Part shown: positions 1 through 7,927 of the stretch, piece by piece
Numbering within the stretch: position 1 is the first letter of the stretch
How the letters are laid out: every line of letters starts with the position of its first letter
DNA from: Streptosporangiaceae bacterium
GTDB taxonomy: Bacteria > Actinomycetota > Actinomycetes > Streptosporangiales > Streptosporangiaceae
Length of the DNA: 43,938 nucleotides
Direction: 5' to 3'
Assembly (NCBI GenBank): GCA_030038015.1
Contig: JASHPR010000048.1
Coordinates: 1-43,938 of the forward strand
Notes under the pieces: model-generated
Told to the model about the DNA's origin: nothing
Database searches by the model: none
Seen by the model: only the letters and a program-made list of their open reading frames with translations
Made by a program: the position numbers and the translations under genes

Positions 1-1
1 G

Positions 2-232
2 GCCGTCTCGCTGCGCCCGGAACTGCGGCGCACGCTGGCCGCGGGCCGCGAGTCCGGCGCGCTCGGCGCGATCGTCTCCGGTTCCGGCCCCACCTGCGCC
101 TTCCTGGCCGCGGACGCGGACAGGGCGCGGGAGCTCGCGGTGTCGCTGACCGGCGCCGGGGTCTGCCGCGGTGTGGTCAGGGTCCAGGGCCCCGCCGCAG
201 GCGCCGCGGTGGCGGTCCCGGTCGCCGGATGA
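2..232 (+). CDS. ispE: 4-diphosphocytidyl-2-C-methyl-D-erythritol kinase, C-terminal part
   Basis: The window opens inside this gene, and 76 codons remain before the TGA. The visible part holds the glycine-rich GHMP-kinase motif 'GSGPTCAFL', which in IspE precedes the last strand and helix of the fold. IspE phosphorylates CDP-methylerythritol in the non-mevalonate isoprenoid pathway in the cytoplasm. An ABC-F gene follows on the same strand after about 200 nt, an order I recall from other actinomycetes. The identification rests on a short C-terminal piece and on context; the ATP-binding and substrate motifs lie outside the window. Confidence 0.85.
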   Translation, partial: AVSLRPELRRTLAAGRESGALGAIVSGSGPTCAFLAADADRARELAVSLTGAGVCRGVVRVQGPAAGAAVAVPVAG

Positions 233-298
233 GAATCTTTCGGCTATCGAACGGCTCACCCGCGCCGCCGCAGCCGCCGGGACGCCGCATTCCCGCGC

Positions 299-417
299 GC
301 GCCTCCGGCACGACCGTGCGTCAGCGGTGCCCGGCGGCAAGGGATGCCTCCCGCCGCGCCCCTGGCGCACCTCCGGCACGACCAGCGAGGTGCCTGACGG
401 CGCGCCTCCGGCGCGAC
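299..417 (+). repeat. three imperfect 16-bp direct repeats in the ABC-F leader
   Basis: The intergenic region between ispE and the ABC-F gene carries three near-identical copies of GCGCCTCCGGCACGAC at about 299-314, 367-382 and 402-417. Copies differ at one or two positions. The last copy ends 22 nt before the ABC-F start codon, next to the purine-rich ribosome binding site. They may form alternative RNA pairings in the leader or may be protein sites; the sequence does not decide. Confidence 0.5.
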
Positions 418-439
418 GCACCGGGAGGGAGGCCATGAC

Positions 440-2200
<1,761 letters not shown>

Positions 2201-2203
<3 letters not shown>

Positions 2204-2221
2204 TCCGGCGGAAGCCGGTCA
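2201..2221 (+). terminator. GNRA-capped hairpin at the ABC-F stop codon
   Basis: The stop codon starts an inverted repeat: TGA(T)CCGGC, loop GGAA, GCCGGTCA, an 8-bp stem with one bulged T. No T-tract follows. It may be a terminator or an mRNA 3'-end stabiliser, since actinomycete terminators often lack U-runs. Confidence 0.4.
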
Positions 2222-2293
2222 GATTGCGCTATTCCCGCAGCGGCTCCTGACCGGAGCTCCGGCCCGCCTGCGTGCCGGTGCGAGAATGCCGGC

Positions 2294-2575
2294 ATGGCTG
2301 ATCGCAACGGCTCGAAATGGTCGCTGGGCTCCCAGCGCTCGATCCTGAGCATCGCGTCAACGGGGTCGATCCTCTCGATCGGATCGGCCGGCTCGATCCT
2401 CTCGGTCGCGTCGGCGGGCTCGATCCTGTCGATGGGGTCGGCCGGCTCCCTGGCCAGTGTGGGCTCGATCCTGTCGGCGCTGTCGGACCGGTCCATCCTG
2501 TCGGTGCTGTCGGACCGGTCCATCCTCTCGGCTAGCTCCAGCCGGTCGATGCTGGCCTGGAAGTCTGGCCGCTAG
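2294..2575 (+). CDS. small nonapeptide-repeat protein (SILSxxSxG repeats), function unknown
   Basis: This 93-residue ORF is almost entirely a tandem 9-residue repeat after a 16-residue basic head. Successive units are SILSIASTG, SILSIGSAG, SILSVASAG, SILSMGSAG, a shortened SLASVG, then SILSALSDR, SILSVLSDR, SILSASSSR and SMLAWKSGR. Repeating small-hydrophobic and serine positions suggest a short beta-solenoid or amphipathic assembly. There is no signal peptide, no long hydrophobic helix and no cysteine. The last units switch from Ala-Gly to Asp-Arg ends, giving a polar cap. The ATG has only a weak upstream purine stretch. It lies between the ABC-F gene and the convergent SGNH gene. I have seen similar Ser/Ile repeat proteins in actinomycetes but know no function. 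Confidence 0.7.
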   Translation: MADRNGSKWSLGSQRSILSIASTGSILSIGSAGSILSVASAGSILSMGSAGSLASVGSILSALSDRSILSVLSDRSILSASSSRSMLAWKSGR

Positions 2576-2593
2576 GCGGGGGCGCCCCGGGGC

Positions 2594-3502
2594 TCAGCCG
2601 CCCTGGTCGGCGAGCAGGAAGGCCAGCGCGATCACCCCGTAGCCGACCGGCCGTGCGTGCTCGTTCGGTCCCCGCGGGGCCGCGGCGCACTCCCACGTCC
2701 ACAGGCAGATCGCGGCGACGTTCCGGGGGACCGTGCCCAGCCCGGGAACCCGCACCTGGTCGGTGAAGTCGCCGCTGTGGAAGGCGCCGAACACGTTCGC
2801 GACCCTGACCCCGAACTGCTGGTACACGCCGGCCAGCAGGTTGTTGTAGGCCACGACGAGCCGTTCGGACAGCCGCGCGAGCTGCTGGCCGAGGAAGCCG
2901 TCGCGCCACTCCGACAGCGCGGGCACGTAGTAGTTCATGCCGATGATGCGGACGCCGCTGCCGGCGCCCGCCCGGATGGTCCTCATGATCTCCGTGAGGT
3001 TGGTCACCGCGTCGGGGAAGCTCCGGGAGACGCATGAGACGACCGCTCCGATGCTCGGCTGGGTGACGCAGGAGTCCGGGTCGTTGGCGCCGATGTCGAT
3101 CGTGATCAGCGAGACCTGGCCGCGGTGGGCGCGCAGGAAGCTGGCCGCCTCGGCCAGCTGCGAGCCCGCCGGGTAGGAGCAGATCCCGCCGTCGATCATG
3201 GTGTGCGTGGTCTCGCCCGAGCAGCCCAGCTTGACCAGCCGCAGGCGGGGGTCGGTCAGGCGCAGCGCCGAATACAGCTGGTTGGCGTAGCCCTGCCCCG
3301 TTGGCAGGCTCTTCCCGGCCGCGTCCGGCTGCACGCCTACCGATAGCGAATCACCGAGGGCGAGGTAGTAGCTGGGCCTCGTCTTGGCCCTGGCGGGGCG
3401 GGGCTGGGTGTGGGCGCTGCAGGCGGAGACCGCCACGGCCAGCGACACGACCACGGCCACCGCTGCGGCCAGGGCGACGGCGATGGCTACGCGGCGGCGC
3501 AC
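2594..3502 (-). CDS. SGNH/GDSL-family hydrolase, predicted lipoprotein
   Basis: This 302-residue exported esterase/lipase-like protein starts at a GTG preceded by AGGAG. A hydrophobic signal of about 27 residues ends in 'VSAC', a plausible lipobox, so it is probably lipid-anchored outside the membrane. SGNH blocks are visible: block I 'LALGDSLSVG' (nucleophile Ser), block II around 'LGCSGETT' (oxyanion Gly) and block III 'IGANDPDSC' (oxyanion Asn). Block V is unusual: the His is found in 'PNEHARPVGYG' but the Asp expected three residues before it is Pro, so it may work as a Ser-His dyad or use another acid. It lies 21 nt after a tetR gene on the same strand and may be controlled by it. The natural ester is unknown. 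Confidence 0.88.
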   Translation of the reverse strand: MRRRVAIAVALAAAVAVVVSLAVAVSACSAHTQPRPARAKTRPSYYLALGDSLSVGVQPDAAGKSLPTGQGYANQLYSALRLTDPRLRLVKLGCSGETTHTMIDGGICSYPAGSQLAEAASFLRAHRGQVSLITIDIGANDPDSCVTQPSIGAVVSCVSRSFPDAVTNLTEIMRTIRAGAGSGVRIIGMNYYVPALSEWRDGFLGQQLARLSERLVVAYNNLLAGVYQQFGVRVANVFGAFHSGDFTDQVRVPGLGTVPRNVAAICLWTWECAAAPRGPNEHARPVGYGVIALAFLLADQGG

Positions 3503-3523
3503 TGGGACTCCTGCATGCCCTGG

Positions 3524-4150
3524 CTAGCTGCCCGGCCCGGGCCCCAGCCCGGCCGGCCTGCCGAGCCGGCCGGTGATGTACGCCTCGATCGTCGGCCCGA
3601 TCCAGGCGGCGACCTCGGCCCTGGTGGCCGACGCGAACGGCTCCATGCCGATCACGTACCTGGCCCACGCCGCGCCGAGCAGCTGGGAGGACACGAGCGC
3701 CGTGGCCCTGGCGGGAACCGCGCCGCCGGCGCCGTTCCCGCCAGGCACCCGGGCCCACACCCGCTCGGTGAGGAACTCGCGCACGGCCCGTGCCACCTCC
3801 GGCGCACTGGAGACCGCCTGGGTCAGCGTCACGAAGGACTTCCCCGGCTCGGCGGCGCCCTCCTCCCACTGCGCCAGGAAACGTTCGGCGATGCGGGCGC
3901 CGTCGAGCTTGCCCGCGCGTGCCTGGAGCTGGACCCGGCGGGGGTCGGCCGGCAGGTCGAGGCAGGCCACGAACAGCCCGGCCTTGTCGGCGAAGTAGTG
4001 GTAGACGAGGGCGGGGTCGACGTCGGCGCGCCTGGCGACCTGGCGGATCGTCGCCGCGACGTAGCCGCGCTCGCCGAACTCGGCCCGCGTGGCCTCGAGG
4101 ATCTTGGCCCGAGTGTCGGGGCCGCCCGGCCGGCGGCCGGCCGGGCTCAC
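3524..4150 (-). CDS. TetR/AcrR family transcriptional regulator
   Basis: This 208-residue one-component repressor has an N-terminal TetR helix-turn-helix at about residues 13-60. The recognition region reads 'RADVDPALVYHYFADKAGL', the typical signature of the family. The C-terminal ligand and dimer domain has no recognisable specificity. Translation probably starts at GTG 4150, without a clear Shine-Dalgarno sequence. The gene is upstream of and co-oriented with the SGNH lipoprotein gene, and divergent from a four-helix membrane protein. A 25-bp direct repeat lies in the shared intergenic region and overlaps the start codon, a likely place for autoregulation. Confidence 0.9.
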   Translation of the reverse strand: MSPAGRRPGGPDTRAKILEATRAEFGERGYVAATIRQVARRADVDPALVYHYFADKAGLFVACLDLPADPRRVQLQARAGKLDGARIAERFLAQWEEGAAEPGKSFVTLTQAVSSAPEVARAVREFLTERVWARVPGGNGAGGAVPARATALVSSQLLGAAWARYVIGMEPFASATRAEVAAWIGPTIEAYITGRLGRPAGLGPGPGS

Positions 4151-4217
4151 GGCGTCACGGCCCGGGTGAGCGGCCGGGGTTCGCCGCGGGGCGGGCTCAC
4201 GGCGTCACGGCCCGGGT
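4143..4217. promoter_or_regulatory. 25-bp perfect direct repeat between divergent tetR and membrane protein genes
   Basis: The 25-bp sequence that begins GGGCTCACGGCGTCACGG and ends CCCGGGT occurs at 4143-4167 and again at 4193-4217, exactly 50 bp apart, so about five helical turns. The first copy covers the tetR start codon. Position and spacing fit a two-site operator, but the repeat could also be a recent small tandem duplication, because a shorter GCCGCGGGG motif recurs beside it. Confidence 0.5.
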
Positions 4218-4265
4218 CCGCGCCGCGGGGTTCACCACCCGTGAATTTCCTGGCATAATTCATCA

Positions 4266-4802
4266 GTGATGGATTCTAGCCAGGCCGCAGCCGGGTCACG
4301 AGGGCTGCACGAGGCCACCCCGGCGGCATCACCCGAGACCGGGACCGGCCGCCAGCCGGCGAGCGCAAGGGCTCGGCTGCGCTGGATGATCCTCGCCGCC
4401 ATCCTGCTCGTGCTGGTCCAGGCCGGGATCGGCATGGTCGTGAACCTGTTCGTGACGATCCCGTCCAGCCACCCGGGCGCGCGGCCGTCCGACTACTTCG
4501 CTGGGTCCTTCCACAGCGTCGTCTGGGCGGTCGCGCACGGCGCCCCGGCCCTCGCCGTCCACGCCTCGCTGGGGCTGGCGCTCGTGGTGATCGTGATCGG
4601 CGTGGCCGGGCACGCCGCGCGGCTGGGCAGCCGCGCGGTCGCCGCGCTGTCCATCCTTGCCGGGATGCTCATCATCGGGGCCGGATTCAACGGGGCCAGC
4701 TTCCTGGACTTCAACGGCAACATCAGCTCGCTGATCATGGCCCTGCTCACCCTCGCCGCCCTGGCGTGCTACTCGGCAGCCCTCAGCCTGCTGGCGAGGT
4801 AG
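4266..4802 (+). CDS. four-helix integral membrane protein, function unknown
   Basis: This ORF encodes 178 residues from GTG 4266; an ATG one codon later (4269) is equally likely. After a 35-residue polar head there are four hydrophobic segments at about residues 38-60, 85-110, 118-140 and 150-175. Segment 1 is followed by an extracytoplasmic loop 'PSSHPGARPSDYFAG'. A His in helix 2 and another in the loop to helix 3 could bind haem or metal, but no known family motif is clear. It is divergent from tetR across the direct-repeat region, so TetR may control it. I do not recognise its function. Confidence 0.75.
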   Translation: MMDSSQAAAGSRGLHEATPAASPETGTGRQPASARARLRWMILAAILLVLVQAGIGMVVNLFVTIPSSHPGARPSDYFAGSFHSVVWAVAHGAPALAVHASLGLALVVIVIGVAGHAARLGSRAVAALSILAGMLIIGAGFNGASFLDFNGNISSLIMALLTLAALACYSAALSLLAR

Positions 4803-4835
4803 CCGCCCGCGGCGACCCGTTCTTGATGGTGGTCA

Positions 4836-5384
4836 TCAGCGGGAGGTGTCCGGCGGCTGGCTGGCGTCGAACGGCGCGAGCAAGATCCGCAGCAGCGCGG
4901 CGAGCTCGCGCCGCTGCGAGCGGTCCAGGCCCGTCAGCAGCTTGCGCTCGCTGCGCAGCAGGTCCTCGAAGGCCGCGTCCACCGCGGCCCGGCCGCAAGG
5001 GGTCAGCGTCACCAGGACGCCGCGCTTGTCCTGAGGGTCGGGGTGCCTGCTGACGAGCCCCGCCTCGGCCAGGCGGTCAATCCGGTTGGTCATCGTGCCC
5101 GAGGTCACCAGCGTGGCCCGCAACAGCGCGCCCGGGCTCAGCTGGTACGGCGGCCCCTGTCTGCGCAGGGCGGACAGGACGTCGAACCCCCAGGCCTGCA
5201 GGCCGTGCGAGGCGAACGCCGCGGTTCGCGCCCGGTCCAGGTGCCTGGCCAGCCTGGATACCCGGCTGAGCACCTGGAGCGGTTCGGCGTCCAGGTCGGG
5301 ACGCTCGGCGCCCCATCGCGCCACCAGCTCGTCGACCTCGTCACGAAGTTCTCCCGCTGCTGGCTGCTGCGGTCCCCGGCCCAT
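4836..5384 (-). CDS. MarR family transcriptional regulator
   Basis: This 182-residue winged-helix regulator starts at ATG 5384. The longer track ORF upstream is not needed and runs through the operator. The core contains 'LVTSGTMTNRIDRLAEAGLV' (recognition helix) and the wing 'DPQDKRGVLVTLTPCGRAAV', typical of MarR. No ligand specificity is visible. A TATACT element ends 5 bp before the ATG, which predicts a leaderless or nearly leaderless mRNA, and a perfect 14-bp palindrome sits just upstream of it, so autorepression is expected. It follows the desaturase-tetR operon on the same strand but is separated from it by a 14-bp inverted repeat. Confidence 0.92.
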   Translation of the reverse strand: MGRGPQQPAAGELRDEVDELVARWGAERPDLDAEPLQVLSRVSRLARHLDRARTAAFASHGLQAWGFDVLSALRRQGPPYQLSPGALLRATLVTSGTMTNRIDRLAEAGLVSRHPDPQDKRGVLVTLTPCGRAAVDAAFEDLLRSERKLLTGLDRSQRRELAALLRILLAPFDASQPPDTSR

Positions 5385-5389
5385 CCAGG

Positions 5390-5412
5390 CAGTATATCTC
5401 TTGACGTCAAGA
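5390..5412 (-). promoter_or_regulatory. marR promoter with 14-bp palindromic operator
   Basis: TCTTGACGTCAAGA (5399-5412) is a perfect palindrome. Reading the minus strand, it is followed directly by TATACT (a -10 hexamer, 5395-5390) and then by the marR ATG at 5384. The palindrome therefore falls in the -35/-10 spacer, the classical place for a MarR repressor to block RNA polymerase. Confidence 0.65.
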
Positions 5413-5495
5413 TTGCGCTGGCCAGCCCTCTTAGCGGAGCCGCGGGCCGGCTCGCTTAGCGGATGGGCGCGCGCCGTGTGGCGCGGTCCCCGGCT

Positions 5496-5549
5496 GGGTG
5501 GTGTGTGCGAAAACTGCGGTCCCAGCAGCATAAAGCGCACACACCACCC
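5496..5549. terminator. two-tier hairpin between tetR and marR
   Basis: GGGTGGTGTGTGCG (5496-5509) is perfectly repeated in inverted orientation at 5536-5549. The 26-nt loop holds a second small stem, CTGC/GCAG (5514-5517 and 5525-5528). It lies about 50 nt after the tetR stop and 110 nt before marR on the minus strand. It could end the desaturase-tetR transcript or be a structured element in the marR upstream region. No T-tract is present. Confidence 0.5.
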
Positions 5550-5596
5550 GGATTCCGCCCGGCTGCGAACCATATCCCGGGATTGTTCCTGCGGTT

Positions 5597-6292
5597 TTAC
5601 TGCCCGGCGCGCAGCCGCCGCTTGGCCGCGGCGGAGATCTCCGGCTTCGGGTCCAGCTTGGACAGCCCGTTCCAGGCCAGGTTCACCAGGTGCGCCGCGA
5701 CCTCCTCGAGGTCCGGCTTGCGCGCGTCCAGCCACCACTGGCCCGTGAAGGCCACCATCCCGACGAGCATCTGCGCGTACACGGGGGCGAGCTTCGGGTC
5801 GTAGCCCCGGTTGGCCAGCACATCGCCGAGGATGTACTCGACCTGGCTGGCGATGTCGCTGATCAGGCTGGCGAACGTGCCCGAGCCGGACGACGGGTTC
5901 GAGTCGCGCACCAGGATCCGGAAGCCGTCGGAGTTGTCCTGGATGTAGCGGAGCAGCTCGACGGCGGCGACCTCGAACTTCTCCATGGTGTCCTCGCCCG
6001 AGAGCAGCCGGGTGGCCATCGCGAGGAACCGCTCGACCTCGCGGTCCACGACGACCGCGTAGAGCCCTTCCTTGCCGCCGAAGTGCTCGTACACGACCGG
6101 CTTGGACACGTCGGCTGTCGCGGCGATCTCCTCGATGGACGTTCCATCAAGGCCGCGCTCGGCGAACAGGCGGCGGCCGACGTCGAGCAGCTGCTCCCGC
6201 CGCTCCTTGCCGGTCATGCGCCTGCGGCCCGAGCCTGAAGAGGGCTGGCTTGGCACTGGTTCATCATGCCAACCCAGCGCGACCTCAGCCAA
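5597..6292 (-). CDS. TetR family regulator linked to acyl desaturase
   Basis: This TetR-type regulator has 231 residues if translated from TTG 6292. GTG 6256 or ATG 6217 ('MTGKERREQLL') are alternative starts and none has a strong Shine-Dalgarno. The helix-turn-helix reads 'IAATADVSKPVVYEHFGGKEG', a pattern found in lipid-responsive regulators such as mycobacterial FasR. The C-terminal domain contains 'GMVAFTGQWWLDARKPD', which resembles the FasR ligand domain by eye. The gene overlaps or abuts the 3' end of the desaturase gene, so the pair is co-transcribed. It most likely senses acyl-CoA chains and binds the palindromic array upstream of the desaturase; that is inference. Confidence 0.88.
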   Translation of the reverse strand: MAEVALGWHDEPVPSQPSSGSGRRRMTGKERREQLLDVGRRLFAERGLDGTSIEEIAATADVSKPVVYEHFGGKEGLYAVVVDREVERFLAMATRLLSGEDTMEKFEVAAVELLRYIQDNSDGFRILVRDSNPSSGSGTFASLISDIASQVEYILGDVLANRGYDPKLAPVYAQMLVGMVAFTGQWWLDARKPDLEEVAAHLVNLAWNGLSKLDPKPEISAAAKRRLRAGQ

Positions 6293-7382
6293 CCTCGCGG
6301 GTCGCGGCCGGCCCGGCCACGGCGCGCTTGGTCATGGAGCCAAGCTGCCGGGAGCGGCCGGTGACACGCTTGCCGGCCAGCCGGGCCTCGTCCGGCCAGC
6401 GGACATCGCGGACCCAGCCGAGCTTCTCGCACCACCGGATCAGCCGCGCGGCGATGTCGATCTGGCCGCGGAGCACCCCGTGCCGGGCGCAGGTCGGGTC
6501 GGCGTGGTGCAGGTTGTGCCAGGATTCACCGAACGACAGGATCGCCAGCCAGTTGACGTTCCGCGACTTGTCCCTGACCTCGAACTCCTCCTTGCCGAAC
6601 GTGTGGCAGATCGAGTTGATCGACCAGGTGACGTGGTGCAGGAACGCGACGCGCACCAGGCTGGCCCAGAAGAACGCGGTGACCGCGCCCTGCCAGGACA
6701 TCGACCACAGCCCGCCGATCGCGGCGGGCGCCAGCAGCGAGGCGGCCACCAGCACGGGGAACAGCCGGGAGACCCAGCGGATGTCGTCGTCGGCGAGCCA
6801 GTCCGGGCAGAACTTCTCCTTGGAAGTGCGGTTGCGGTCGAACAGCCAGCCCATGTGGGCGAAGGCGAGCCCCTTGGCCAGCGCCTTCCAGTCGCTGCCA
6901 TACCGCCAGGGCGAGTGCGGGTCGCCTTCGGCGTCGCTGTACTTGTGGTGCCTGCGGTGATCGGCGACCCAGGTGAGGACCGGGCCTTCCACGGCGAGCG
7001 TCCCGGCCACCCCGAGCGCGATCTTGAACGGGCGGGTCGCCTTGAACGAGCCGTGCGTGAAGTAGCGGTGGAAGCCCATGCTGATCCCCAGGCCGGAGAT
7101 CGCGTAGAACACGACGGCGATCACGATGTCGTGCCAGCCCAGGCCCCATCCCCAGGCCACTGGCCCCGCGGCGAGCAGGGCGAGCATCGGCACGCCGACG
7201 AAGACCCCGATCAGGGCCCGCTCGGCGGTGCCGTTCTGCTCCGGCTCGACGTCGGGCCGGGGAGCCCGGCGCGGGATGGGCGCCGCGGCTGGCGTGGCCG
7301 GCCCGGTTCCGGCAGCGGGCGGTGGCTGGGGTGGGGCCAGCGTGGCGATGGTCGCCGCGGTGGGGTCTGCGGACGCGGCCAT
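6285..7382 (-). CDS. acyl-CoA/fatty acid delta-9-type desaturase
   Basis: This 365-residue membrane-bound di-iron desaturase introduces a double bond into long acyl chains. The three histidine boxes are present: 'HRYFTH' (HX4H), 'HRRHH' (HX2HH) and 'HNLHH'. Hydrophobic segments flank the boxes, as in stearoyl-CoA desaturases and mycobacterial DesA3. The first 50 residues are Pro/Ala-rich and probably cytoplasmic. I chose ATG 7382 rather than the longer track start because GAGGACACC precedes it and homology begins after it. The tetR gene follows with a small overlap. The electron-transfer partner is not encoded nearby. Confidence 0.94.
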   Translation of the reverse strand: MAASADPTAATIATLAPPQPPPAAGTGPATPAAAPIPRRAPRPDVEPEQNGTAERALIGVFVGVPMLALLAAGPVAWGWGLGWHDIVIAVVFYAISGLGISMGFHRYFTHGSFKATRPFKIALGVAGTLAVEGPVLTWVADHRRHHKYSDAEGDPHSPWRYGSDWKALAKGLAFAHMGWLFDRNRTSKEKFCPDWLADDDIRWVSRLFPVLVAASLLAPAAIGGLWSMSWQGAVTAFFWASLVRVAFLHHVTWSINSICHTFGKEEFEVRDKSRNVNWLAILSFGESWHNLHHADPTCARHGVLRGQIDIAARLIRWCEKLGWVRDVRWPDEARLAGKRVTGRSRQLGSMTKRAVAGPAATREVG

Positions 7383-7461
7383 GGTGTCCTCGCTCGGATT
7401 CGGAGATTGCGGCCAATTGCTGAGCGCTCCGCACGTACCGGGTCTGGGGCACTGCAAATAC

Positions 7462-7501
7462 GCTTACGTAACCGTAGGCTACGGTACCGTAGGTTACGCA
7501 A
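7462..7501 (-). promoter_or_regulatory. nested palindromic operator/promoter of the desaturase-tetR operon
   Basis: Within 40 bp there are three overlapping palindromes: TTACGTAA (7464-7471), ACCGTAG-G-CTACGGT (7471-7485) and the perfect 14-mer CTACGGTACCGTAG (7479-7492). They are followed by a further half site, AGGTTACG. A TTGCGT hexamer on the minus strand (7501-7496) could be the -35. The array sits about 80-115 bp upstream of the desaturase ATG. This is the expected operator for the TetR encoded at the end of the operon. Confidence 0.7.
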
Positions 7502-7583
7502 GTACCCGGGCAAACATTTTTTGAACTTATGGTGACGGTCGCGCCCCAGGTGCGCGCGCCCTGGCCGCGGCGCGAACGAGGTG

Positions 7584-7657
7584 TTCCGGCGGCTGGACTC
7601 GAACCAGCACAAACCCGACTCCAAAGGACGGTGGGCTGCCAATTACCCTACGCCGGA
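7584..7657 (-). tRNA. tRNA-Gln (anticodon UUG)
   Basis: The minus strand folds as a tRNA: acceptor stem TCCGGCG/CGCCGGA with discriminator A, D-arm GGGT..GCCC with an AATTGGCA loop, anticodon loop CTTTGGA (anticodon TTG, Gln), six-base variable region, and T-arm GCTGG-TTCGAGT-CCAGC. The 3' CCA is not encoded. The anticodon stem CCGTC/GTCGG has a U-U opposition at 30-40, the only unpaired position in the stems. Its position upstream of and divergent from glmU matches what I recall from other actinomycetes. Confidence 0.93.
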
Positions 7658-7927
7658 TCATGGCAACAGACCGTGATCTGCCGCCAGGTGGTAGCTCCAC
7701 GATACCGAGTGCCACGCAGGTGCTTCAGGCCCCGGCGCGTGCGGCAGCAGTCCCGGCCGCCACCCGGCTCGCCAGAAGGTGGCAGAGCACACAGATGAGC
7801 GCATGCCGGGCCGTGCCGGGCAGCCGGGCGGTATCCTGCGAGGGTCGGGAGCGTGAACTGTCCCGGGGGAGCGCACCAGCGGCTATCAGGCCCAGGTGCC
7901 TGCAGCGATACCGAGGAGCCGAGCCGA

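Noticed and set aside
6072-7535. 487-residue plus-strand ORF over tetR and desaturase
   Set aside because: Shadow frame opposite two genes with clear family motifs.
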